A stretch of 6,415 nt of DNA from Kiloniellales bacterium (GTDB lineage Bacteria; Pseudomonadota; Alphaproteobacteria; Kiloniellales; JAKSDN01), in contig JAKSDN010000069.1 of NCBI GenBank assembly GCA_022360075.1, positions 1 to 6,415 of the forward strand, read 5' to 3'. Under the pieces are notes generated by a model. That model did no database searches. It was not told the origin of the DNA and saw only the letters and a list, made by a program, of their open reading frames with translations. This document shows, in pieces, positions 1 to 5,418 of this stretch. The stretch's first letter is position 1; the number at the start of each line of letters is the position of its first letter. A program made the translations under genes and the position numbers.

Positions 1-1
1 C

Positions 2-400
2 ACGCTCTACCGGATTCCCCAGGACATCTCCGCCGCGATCGCCCAGAACTTCAACGAGGCCTGGCTCTTCATCCTGGTCGTCGCCGCGGTGCTGGTGCTG
101 ATGGGCCTGTTCCTCGAGGCGCTCTCGATGATGCTGATCATGGTGCCGGTGCTCGCGCCCTCGCTCGCTCCGCTCGGGCTCGATCCGATCTGGTTCGGCA
201 TCTTCTTCGTCATCATGGTCGAATGCGCCCTGATCACGCCGCCGGTCGGCCTCAACCTCTATGTCATCCAGGCCGTCGGCCGCGCCTCCATGGCCGAGGT
301 CGCCTCGGGCGTCTGGCCCTTCCTGGCCCTGATGCTGGTGACCGTGCTGTGCATCTATCTCGCGCCGGATATCGCGCTCTACATACCTTTCAAGCTGTGA
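2..400 (+). CDS. TRAP transporter large permease subunit (DctM family), 3' end only
   Basis: This is the C-terminal 132 residues of the large membrane subunit of a tripartite ATP-independent periplasmic (TRAP) transporter; the start lies outside the window. In this family the large subunit forms the ion-coupled translocation channel, works with a small membrane subunit and a periplasmic binding protein, and usually imports organic acids. Visible here are a hydrophobic helix at residues 21-38, a Pro-containing re-entrant or helical stretch (MLIMVPVLAP, 44-53), the strongly conserved family signature ECALITPPVGLNLYV at 74-88, and a last hydrophobic helix near 103-119 ending in FKL and a TGA stop. 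Family identity is clear, but the substrate cannot be read from this fragment. The lyase gene 192 bases downstream on the same strand suggests an organic acid that this enzyme then cleaves (inference). Confidence 0.93.
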   Translation, partial: TLYRIPQDISAAIAQNFNEAWLFILVVAAVLVLMGLFLEALSMMLIMVPVLAPSLAPLGLDPIWFGIFFVIMVECALITPPVGLNLYVIQAVGRASMAEVASGVWPFLALMLVTVLCIYLAPDIALYIPFKL

Positions 401-441
401 GATACGGTAGATTGGATATGAAGCTCATCTTATCTGTGATT

Positions 442-521
442 GTCATTGCGAGCGCAGCGAAGCAATCCCGAGCCACCGCTCAAGCGTCAGCATGAATTGC
501 TTCGCTGCGCTCGCAATGACG
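442..521. repeat. Palindromic intergenic repeat, copy 1 (25-bp perfect arms)
   Basis: Bases 442-466 (beginning GTCATTGCGAGCG) and 496-520 (ending CGCTCGCAATGAC) are perfect reverse complements, 25 bp each, around a 29-base centre. The RNA or single strand would fold into a very stable hairpin. The centre (about 471-492, GAGCCACCGCTCAAGCGTC and on) contains its own short CGC-TCAA-GCG dyad and matches the centre of the copy at 4908-4999. It sits between the TRAP permease stop and the lyase start, so it could end or protect the upstream transcript. There is no T-run after it, so a classical intrinsic terminator is not evident. The arms resemble palindromic repeats seen often between genes in alphaproteobacteria (recalled knowledge). 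Confidence 0.9.
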
Positions 522-592
522 AGGAGAAGGCGGTTGCGCGCTTCGTTGGAGGGCCGCGCCGAAAGATCGAATTCCTCAGGAGTGAAGCCGTC

Positions 593-1450
593 ATGACCGC
601 TACCGAGAAACTCCGCGCATTGCTGGCCGAGCCCGGCCTCGTCGTCATGCCCTGTTGCTTCGATGCGCTTTCGGCCAAGCTGATCGAGCGCGCCGGCTTT
701 CCGCTGACCTTCATGAGCGGTTTCGCCGTTTCGGTGGCGCGGCTTGGGCTGCCCGACACGGGCCTGATTTCCTACGCCGAGATGCTCGATCAGGGGCGCA
801 ACATCTGCGACGCGGTCTCGATCCCGGTGATCGGCGACGGCGACACGGGTTACGGCAACGCGCTCAACGCCAAACGCTCGGTCCAGGGCTACGCCAAGGC
901 GGGCTTCGCCTGTATCATGATCGAGGACCAGGTGGCGCCCAAGCGCTGCGGCCACACCCGCGGCAAGCAGACCGTGCCGCGGGCAGAGGCCCAGGCCCGC
1001 CTGCAGGCGGCGCTCGATGCCCGCGACGAAGGCGCCGATATCCTGGTCTTGGCCCGGACCGACGCCGCCGCGACTGACGGCTTCGACGAGGCTCTGGTCC
1101 GCGCGCAGCGCTTCGCCGAGATGGGCGCCGACATCACCTTCCTCGAGGCGCCGCGCAGCGAGGCCGAGATGGCACGTTACTGCCGCGAGGTGCCGGGCCC
1201 GAAGATGGCCAACCTGGTCGAGCAAGGCGACACGCCCCTCGTTGCCCCGGCTCGGCTCGAGGCCATGGGCTACAAGCTCGTCGCTTTTCCGCTCAGCCTA
1301 CAGCTCGCCGCCCTCCAAGCGATGAACGATGCCCTGGCCAGCTTCCAGCGGGGCGAGTATCCGACCGGCCTGGCCAGCTTCGGCGAGCTGCGGGAGGTCG
1401 CGGGCTTCCCACATTATTTTGAGGCCGAAAAGAAATACGCCGCGCAGTGA
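593..1450 (+). CDS. Isocitrate lyase/PEP mutase superfamily protein, lyase type
   Basis: A complete 285-residue enzyme of the ICL/PEP mutase superfamily, cytoplasmic TIM-barrel enzymes that make or break C-C or C-P bonds next to a carboxylate. Seen in order: PCCFDALSA (20-28), FMSGFAVS (40-47), the metal-binding GDGDTGYGNALN (81-92, D82 and D84), IEDQ (110-113), KRCGH (117-121, candidate catalytic Cys119), LARTDA (153-158), FLEAP (183-187), and a PxHYFEAEKKY tail. PEP mutases lack the Cys-Gly-His loop motif, so the enzyme is more likely a lyase acting on a 2-methylisocitrate-like or 2,3-dimethylmalate-like acid; oxaloacetate decarboxylase is another annotation given to such proteins. The ATG at 593 is chosen because AGGAG lies at 578-582 with a 10-base gap; the frame stays open further upstream but would run through the palindromic repeat. 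The upstream TRAP permease gene suggests shared use of an imported organic acid (inference). Confidence 0.88.
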   Translation: MTATEKLRALLAEPGLVVMPCCFDALSAKLIERAGFPLTFMSGFAVSVARLGLPDTGLISYAEMLDQGRNICDAVSIPVIGDGDTGYGNALNAKRSVQGYAKAGFACIMIEDQVAPKRCGHTRGKQTVPRAEAQARLQAALDARDEGADILVLARTDAAATDGFDEALVRAQRFAEMGADITFLEAPRSEAEMARYCREVPGPKMANLVEQGDTPLVAPARLEAMGYKLVAFPLSLQLAALQAMNDALASFQRGEYPTGLASFGELREVAGFPHYFEAEKKYAAQ

Positions 1451-1764
1451 CTCCGGTCATTCTGGTGGGGCGTCTCGCTGGGAAGTACAGCTTTACTCAG
1501 CTCGGCCTAGCCGAGACTTTCACAGCTCAGTCTTCATCGGCCATCACCACTGCCCAGGCGAGAAAAAAGCGCCGGCCACGGTAATCTAAAGACAATTCGT
1601 CGTTAATAATCTCTCACCGCTCGACTAAAGAACTAGGTTAATCCGGCTACAACTAGACTCTCGGGTCATGCATGTTCTTGCGAACGGGGCGCTTGACGAC
1701 TCCAAGGCGATTGCATGTCACAGCACCGTGATTTATCGTAACTCACCTTGTTCGGAACAACAGA
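1451..1764. other. Gene-free leader between lyase and OmpA-like genes
   Basis: These 314 bases hold no convincing gene. The middle (about 1580-1660) is clearly richer in A and T than the flanks, as expected for a promoter region of the downstream OmpA-like gene. Candidate elements, all weak: AATAAT at 1605-1610 as a -10 without a good -35; TTGACG at 1693-1698 as a -35 without a good -10; a direct repeat AACTAG at 1631-1636 and 1651-1656, spaced exactly 20 bases, which could be a two-site regulator binding region. An A6 run at 1562-1567 has no flanking stem on either strand. No tRNA or riboswitch was recognised. Confidence 0.45.
1501..1515 (+). terminator. Short hairpin after the lyase gene, possible weak terminator
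   Basis: CTCGGC-CTA-GCCGAG forms a 6-bp stem with a 3-base loop about 50 bases after the lyase stop. It is followed by ACTTTCAC and not by a T-run, so intrinsic termination would be weak at best. No better terminator is seen before the next gene. Confidence 0.3.
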
Positions 1765-2274
1765 ATGGGGCTGTCGGTCATGTCAAAGACTGCGCTGTCA
1801 GGACCGAAGCTCGTCGCCGCCGCGACCCTTGCGGTGGCGGTCGCGATTTTCACGGCGCCCGGCCCTTCGCGGGCGGCGACAAGCGACGCGGCTTCGGTAG
1901 GGTCCCTGGTTCAGACCGCCCAGAATGCGGCCTCGCCGGGTCAAGCCGGGTCCTACACGGTCTACTTCCCGCTCGATAGCGATATCCTGAGTGCCGATGC
2001 CGAAGCAGTGATCGACCAGGCGGTAGCCGCCGCCGGTCAGGCGGGCCGCGGGGCCGCCACCGTCTACGGCTACACCGATCGCAACGGCTCGCAGCAGTAC
2101 AATAGCTGGCTCGCGCAGCGCCGCGCCAACCAGGTGAAGGACGCGATGGTGTTCCGCGGCCTGTCGGCCGAGAGCATCAAGGTCATGACGCCAGGCGAGG
2201 CCGATCCGGCCGTGCCGACCGCGGACGGCGCCGTCGAGCAGGCCAATCGCCGCGTCGTCATCGTCTTCGAGTAG
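1765..2274 (+). CDS. Exported OmpA-like peptidoglycan-binding domain protein
   Basis: A 169-residue protein with a signal peptide and a single OmpA C-terminal-like domain. The N-terminus has a Lys-containing start, a hydrophobic core LVAAATLAVAVAIFTA (16-31) and a likely signal peptidase I site after A37 or A38 (PSRA-A). There is no lipobox Cys and no beta-barrel region, so a soluble periplasmic protein is expected. The OmpA-like domain spans about 62-169: YTVYFPLDSDILSADA, then GYTDRNGSQQYN (102-113) and LAQRRANQVK (116-125), ending QANRRVVIVFE. D105 and R120 lie 15 residues apart, as do the Asp-Arg pair that binds peptidoglycan diaminopimelate in OmpA. A second ATG at 1780 (residue 6) has GGGG at 1767-1770 upstream and may be the true start; the ATG at 1765 has only a weak GGA. 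Both leave the signal peptide intact. It seems to be a single-gene unit. Confidence 0.88.
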   Translation: MGLSVMSKTALSGPKLVAAATLAVAVAIFTAPGPSRAATSDAASVGSLVQTAQNAASPGQAGSYTVYFPLDSDILSADAEAVIDQAVAAAGQAGRGAATVYGYTDRNGSQQYNSWLAQRRANQVKDAMVFRGLSAESIKVMTPGEADPAVPTADGAVEQANRRVVIVFE

Positions 2275-2305
2275 GCGGGCCGGCTCAGGGCCATTCCACG
2301 GATCT

Positions 2306-2330
2306 CTCGGGCGCCATCCTAGGCGCCGAG
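2306..2330. terminator. Hairpin between convergent genes, possible bidirectional terminator
   Basis: CTCGGGCGCC (2306-2315) pairs with GGCGCCGAG (2322-2330) around a 6-base loop, giving a 9-bp stem with one bulged G. It lies 31 bases after the OmpA-like stop and just after the stop of the minus-strand permease remnant at 2335, so it could serve both directions. Neither side has a T-run, which lowers confidence in intrinsic termination. Confidence 0.45.
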
Positions 2331-2334
2331 GAAT

Positions 2335-2559
2335 TCAGGCGGCGGCGCGCTCGTGGCGCGCGAGGCGGGCCTCCGCGCCCGCGACGGCCCATTCGATCAC
2401 GCGCGTCATGACCAAGTAAACGATCGCCGCCGAGATGAAGATCTCATAGGGCGCGAAGGTCTTGGCGACGATCGTGCGCGCCACCCCGGTGATGTCGAGC
2501 AGCATGACCGTGCTGGCGTGGGCCGTCTCGACCAGGCGTTCGGCGATCGCGGCGGTCAC
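2335..2559 (-). pseudogene. C-terminal remnant of a HisM-type amino-acid ABC transporter permease
   Basis: A 74-codon frame from GTG at 2559 to TGA at 2335-2337. From about residue 7 its sequence matches the last third of polar amino-acid ABC permeases (HisM/ArtM/OccM-like): ETAHASTVMLLDITGVARTI, then KTFAPYEIFISAAIVYLVMTRVIEW as the final membrane helix, then a charged tail AEARLARHERAAA. The permease's earlier helices and the EAA loop that contacts the ATPase are absent, and no permease-like sequence precedes it, because the region upstream is the PLP enzyme gene in another frame. The GTG overlaps the TGA of that gene as GTGA, so it could still be translated by coupling. Most likely a deletion fused the permease tail to the end of the PLP enzyme gene. 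A functional single-helix small protein is a less likely alternative. Confidence 0.72.
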
Positions 2560-3830
2560 GCCTGGCCCAGGGCGCCGGGCAAGGCCGCGAGGCAGGCCTC
2601 GACCTCGCCGATGGTGTTGTAGTGGGCGAGGCCGATCCTGAGAACGCCGCCCTTGTCCTCGAGGCCGAGCAGACGCACCGGCTCCAGGGCGTAGTTGTGG
2701 CCGTCCCAGACGTAGATCTCTTCGGCTGCCAGGGATTCGGCCAGGTCGCGCGGCTTTCGCCCCTCGACGGAAAGTGAGACCGTCGGCACCCGCCGCTCGA
2801 AGGCGTTGGGGTTGGTGATGCCGTGAACCGTGACGCCTTCCATGGTCTCCAGCCCTTCGATCAGGCGGCGCATCAAGGGCAGCTCGTGGGCCAGCAGGGC
2901 CGCCATGCCGGCGCAGAGGTCGCGCCGGCGCCCCTCGAGCTTCGGGTCGAGCCCGAGAGTGAAGTCCTGTCCCATCTCGCGGCCGATCCGGGCGAAGTAG
3001 TCGATCGCCGCCGTCGTGCCGGCCAGGCCTTCGTGGTTGAGCGTGCCGGTCTCGAAGTTGTGCGGCGGATCGTCGCCCGCCGCGCGCACCTTGTAGGGCT
3101 CCAGCTCGGCGAGCAGCGCTTCGCGCGCCCAGAGGATGCCGACGTGCGGCCCGAAGAACTTGTAGGCCGAGCAGACCAGGAAGTCGCAGCCGAGCGCCTG
3201 CACGTCGACCACGCCATGGGGCGCGTACTGCACGGCATCGACGTAGGTGAGCGCCCCCACCGCACGCGCCCGCTCGGCGATCGCCGCGACATCGTTGATC
3301 GTGCCGGTCAGGTTGCTGGCATAGCCGACGCAGACCAGGGCGGTGCGCTCGTTCAGGAGCGGGTCGAGCTGCGCCAGGTCGAACTCGTAGGTCTCGACGT
3401 CGAAGGGCAGGTAACGGACGGTCAGATCGAGATCGCGGGCCAGCAGAAGCCAGGGCGCGACGTTGGCATCGTGGTCCATGCGCGTGAGCAGGATCTCGTC
3501 GCCCGGTTTCAAGCGGCGAGCCAGCGAGCGCGAGAGATGCAGGGTCAGGGTCGTCATGTTGGCGCCGAAGACGATCTCGCGCGGCGAGGCGGCATTGACG
3601 AAATCCGCCATCGCCTCGTGCGCGGCCCAGACCAGCGCGTCGGCGGCGCGCGAGCTGCGAAAGGCCCCACCCAGGTTGGCGTTGGCCCGAATCAGGCAGT
3701 CGTTCATCGCGTCGATGACCGAGCGCGGCACTTGCGTCCCGCCGGGATTGTCGAGAAAGACCGGCGTCTTCCCGTTCCAGTTCTGCTTGAGGGCCGGGAA
3801 GCACGACCGCACCGCGTCGACGTCGAACAA
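2556..3830 (-). CDS. Cysteine desulfurase-like PLP enzyme (class V aminotransferase, VC1184-type)
   Basis: A 424-residue PLP enzyme of the NifS/SufS-like class V aminotransferase fold, probably cytoplasmic. Motifs, numbered from the start chosen here: FLDNPGGTQVP (25-35), MDHDAN (118-123, H120 expected to stack on the cofactor), YVDAVQYAPHG (196-206, D198 for the pyridine nitrogen), SAYKFFGPH (222-230, K224 the Schiff-base lysine), FETGTLNHEGLAG (259-271) and VWDGHNYA (374-381). In true SufS/CsdA enzymes that last loop is of GxHCA type with the sulfur-accepting cysteine; here the position reads Asn-Tyr, so ordinary desulfurase activity is unlikely. This fits the VC1184-type subfamily, whose substrate I do not know. 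The TTG at 3830 is preferred: GGAGG (3840-3844) lies 9 bases upstream and the protein then begins FDVDAVRSCFPAL, typical of the family. A TTG at 3848 would add six residues but lacks a good ribosome site. It is divergent from a LuxR-type regulator, and its stop overlaps the permease remnant. Confidence 0.9.
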   Translation of the reverse strand: MFDVDAVRSCFPALKQNWNGKTPVFLDNPGGTQVPRSVIDAMNDCLIRANANLGGAFRSSRAADALVWAAHEAMADFVNAASPREIVFGANMTTLTLHLSRSLARRLKPGDEILLTRMDHDANVAPWLLLARDLDLTVRYLPFDVETYEFDLAQLDPLLNERTALVCVGYASNLTGTINDVAAIAERARAVGALTYVDAVQYAPHGVVDVQALGCDFLVCSAYKFFGPHVGILWAREALLAELEPYKVRAAGDDPPHNFETGTLNHEGLAGTTAAIDYFARIGREMGQDFTLGLDPKLEGRRRDLCAGMAALLAHELPLMRRLIEGLETMEGVTVHGITNPNAFERRVPTVSLSVEGRKPRDLAESLAAEEIYVWDGHNYALEPVRLLGLEDKGGVLRIGLAHYNTIGEVEACLAALPGALGQA

Positions 3831-3935
3831 GGGATCAGACCTCCACAAATCTTGCCGTGCCAGGCTCGCACAGCTTCATTATCGTGTCATCGATATGCCT
3901 TATATCCCCCTGGAGAGGGACAAGGGGAAAGAACT
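3831..3935. promoter_or_regulatory. Divergent promoter region with a small dyad
   Basis: This 105-base gap separates the PLP enzyme gene (minus) from the LuxR-type gene (plus) and must hold both promoters. An inverted repeat TATCG-N6-CGATA lies at 3880-3895. On the minus strand GATAAT (3883-3878) is a fair -10 for the PLP enzyme gene, though with no clear -35, and it overlaps the dyad, as expected for an operator. On the plus strand TATATC (3901-3906) is a possible -10 for the regulator. Ribosome sites are clear on both sides: GGAGG for the PLP enzyme (3844-3840) and AGGGG (3923-3927), 8 bases before the regulator's GTG. The dyad as binding site of the LuxR-type protein is inference. Confidence 0.4.
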
Positions 3936-4826
3936 GTGACCAGCAAGCGGCGATCGCTGGGGCGCCGGTCGAGCAAGGCCTCTCGCGCTCGCGGTCACCT
4001 GGCCCGAGCCTCCGGCTTGATCGAGGCCATTGCCACAGCGGACTTCGTCGATCAGTTCGCCGGGACCAGCGCAGCGGTCGCATCGTCCGACCTTTTTGCG
4101 GTCTTCCTTTACGAGGGCGACGGGCCGCCGCGCTGCCTGCACCATAATTTCGACGAGGGCGAGGGCCGGCGCGGCCTGTCGAACTACCTCTCGCAGACCT
4201 ACAGGCTGAACCCTTTCTTCGATGCCCACGCGCGCGGCATCCGGCCGGGCGTCTATCGCATCGGCGACTTGGTCGCGGCCAAACCGCGGAGGCGGCAGCC
4301 GCTCGATCTGCCGATCGTCATCACCGCGGAGGAGGAGATCGGCTACATCACCGAAGGCTGGCCGCCGAGCATGGCGGAGCTCGACGTCGCCGTGCCGCTC
4401 GACCGGCGCACGACCTGCGAGGTCAGCCTGCTGCGCGACCGTCGCCATGACTTCGCCGAGCCGGACATCGCCGCGCTGGCGGCCCTCTATCCGATCATGG
4501 CGAGCGCCTTCGGCAAACACTGGCAGCTTTGCCGCGAGCGCGGTCTCGGCCTGACGGCCGCGCCCGCCGACCGGCAAGAGGACGAGGACCCGCTCGGATC
4601 CTTGACGCCGCGCGAGCGCGAGGTTGTCGCCATGATCGTCGAGGGCTATTGCTCGGAGGCGATCGGCCGGCACCTGGAGGTCTCGCTCGAGACGGTGAAG
4701 ACCCACCGCAAGCGGGCTTACGCCAAGCTGCGAATCTCCTCCCAGGCCGAGCTTTTCTCGCTGATCCTGGCCCACGAGCGCGGCTCGGCGGCGCGGCTTA
4801 CGCGCGGGGGCTTACGGCCTCAGTAG
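3936..4826 (+). CDS. LuxR-type HTH transcriptional regulator
   Basis: A 296-residue DNA-binding regulator. The C-terminal LuxR/GerE helix-turn-helix covers about 222-279: SLTPREREVVAMIVEGY, then SEAIGRHLEVSLETVKTHRKRAYAKL, with the typical recognition helix TVKTHRKRAYAKLRI. The N-terminal 200 residues are not a response-regulator receiver (no phosphoacceptor pattern at the start), and I do not recognise an acyl-homoserine lactone domain. Stretches such as LNPFFDAHARGIRPGVYRIGDL (91-112) and EEEIGYITEGWP (132-143) look like a conserved sensory domain. The first 27 residues are very basic. The GTG start follows AGGGG with an 8-base gap; the frame is open far upstream, but only as antisense to the PLP enzyme gene. 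Its divergent position suggests it controls that enzyme and formerly the adjoining amino-acid transporter (inference). Confidence 0.88.
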   Translation: MTSKRRSLGRRSSKASRARGHLARASGLIEAIATADFVDQFAGTSAAVASSDLFAVFLYEGDGPPRCLHHNFDEGEGRRGLSNYLSQTYRLNPFFDAHARGIRPGVYRIGDLVAAKPRRRQPLDLPIVITAEEEIGYITEGWPPSMAELDVAVPLDRRTTCEVSLLRDRRHDFAEPDIAALAALYPIMASAFGKHWQLCRERGLGLTAAPADRQEDEDPLGSLTPREREVVAMIVEGYCSEAIGRHLEVSLETVKTHRKRAYAKLRISSQAELFSLILAHERGSAARLTRGGLRPQ

Positions 4827-4848
4827 TCGGCTGCCCGTCGCGTCGCGT

Positions 4849-4864
4849 CGAGAGGTGCCTCTCG
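4849..4864 (+). terminator. Hairpin after the LuxR-type gene
   Basis: CGAGAGG (4849-4855) pairs with CCTCTCG (4858-4864), a 7-bp stem whose top pair probably opens to give a GTGC loop. It begins 23 bases after the stop codon. No T-run follows, so it is only a possible terminator. Confidence 0.3.
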
Positions 4865-4907
4865 CGGCGTCGAAGCACTAAGCCACATCGGACGAACTAC
4901 TTCCTCC

Positions 4908-4999
4908 GTCATTGCGAGCCGGCGTCAGCCGGCGCGGCAATCCAGAGCCCACGCTCAGGCGTCGGCGGACTGGATCGCTTCGCTCCGCTCGCGATGACG
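4908..4999. repeat. Palindromic intergenic repeat, copy 2 (diverged)
   Basis: This has the same layout as the repeat at 442-521. The left arm begins GTCATTGCGAGC and ends GGCAATCCAG (to 4945); the right arm runs from CTGGATCGCTTCGC (4970) to GCGATGACG (4999). The left arm carries extra bases that form their own dyad, GCCGGC-GTCA-GCCGGC, so the arms no longer pair along their full length. The centre (GAGCCCACGCTCAGGCGTC and on) matches copy 1 at 18 of 22 positions in the same orientation and also holds a short ACGC-TCAG-GCGT dyad. It lies between the convergent LuxR-type and cbbS genes. Confidence 0.85.
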
Positions 5000-5032
5000 C
5001 AGCATCGAATCGTCATTCGCCTTCAACAACGT

Positions 5033-5386
5033 TCACGCCGCCCCCCGGTGGACCACGAAGCCGAGCCCCTGGGTCTGGCGCTTGCGGTCGTAGCCGGTGA
5101 GCCGCACGTGGTGGTCGGGATAGGCGGTACGGCAGGCGCCTAGCTCGCCCATCACCGCGTCGACCTCGGTGAGATCGAACAGCGGCAGCTTCCAAAGGTA
5201 CCAGTAGGTCTGCGAAGCGCGCTCCGGCTCGACGTGCTCGATCGCGCAGGTCCAGCCGCGCGACAGCATGTATTCGACCTGGCTGCGTACGGCCTTGGCG
5301 TCCATCGGCGTGAGATAGGAGAAAGTCTCCAGCCGTCGGCTTTGCGGATCGTCGAGCTGCGAGGGGTAGTTCTGGATGTTGCTCAT
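5033..5386 (-). CDS. cbbS: RuBisCO small subunit, form IA
   Basis: A complete 117-residue small subunit of ribulose-1,5-bisphosphate carboxylase/oxygenase, the CO2-fixing enzyme of the Calvin cycle; eight copies cap the large-subunit octamer. Family signatures: ETFSYLTPMDA (20-30), VEYMLSRGWTCAIEHVEP (37-54), YWYLWKLPLF (61-70), ACRTAYPDHHVRLTGYD (84-100) and GLGFVVHRG (107-115). The sequence is form IA, not IC. The N-terminus MSNIQNYPSQLDDPQSRRLETF includes the roughly six-residue DDPQSR stretch that is present in non-carboxysomal IAq small subunits and missing from carboxysomal IAc ones (recalled family knowledge). The ATG follows GGAG (5398-5395) with an 8-base gap. It lies 32 bases after the cbbL stop on the same strand, so the two form one operon. 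No cbbQ or other gene follows on this strand before the convergent regulator gene. Confidence 0.96.
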   Translation of the reverse strand: MSNIQNYPSQLDDPQSRRLETFSYLTPMDAKAVRSQVEYMLSRGWTCAIEHVEPERASQTYWYLWKLPLFDLTEVDAVMGELGACRTAYPDHHVRLTGYDRKRQTQGLGFVVHRGAA

Positions 5387-5418
5387 CTCTCAGGCTCCAT
5401 GAGTCGGGCGTTGCGGCC

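Larger units (their letters stand above)
4827..5032. other. Non-coding gap between convergent LuxR-type and cbbS genes
   Basis: These 206 bases separate two gene ends that face each other. They hold the hairpin at 4849-4864 and the palindromic repeat at 4908-4999. Open frames crossing this area have no family resemblance. No intrinsic terminator with a T-run for cbbLS was found; the repeat's fold may be the only strong structure at the 3' end of that operon. Confidence 0.6.

Noticed and set aside
442..521. Inverted repeat as the ends of an insertion sequence or a CRISPR unit
   Set aside because: The arms enclose only 29 bases with no transposase, no target duplication is visible, and there is no regular repeat-spacer series.
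440..592. N-terminal extension of the lyase gene
   Set aside because: It would be encoded by the palindromic repeat and has no family similarity; AGGAG before the ATG at 593 supports the shorter protein.
443..1225. Large minus-strand frame opposite the lyase gene
   Set aside because: Antisense frame with no recognisable motifs, while the opposite strand encodes a clear enzyme.
1562..1590. Minus-strand T6 run as an intrinsic terminator
   Set aside because: The GC-rich bases before the T-run form no stem-loop with a proper loop, and no minus-strand gene ends there.
1668..1979. Plus-strand 103-codon frame starting before the OmpA-like gene
   Set aside because: It overlaps the signal peptide region of the OmpA-like gene in another frame and is rich in Arg and Gly without motifs.
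2560..3804. Open frame upstream of the permease remnant on the minus strand
   Set aside because: It is the PLP enzyme gene read in another frame, an Arg/Ala/Gly-rich nonsense product; permease-like sequence begins only after the GTG at 2559.
2823..3935. Long open frame upstream of and continuous with the LuxR-type gene
   Set aside because: It is antisense to the PLP enzyme gene, has no family resemblance, and reflects high GC; the regulator has its own GTG with a good ribosome site at 3936.
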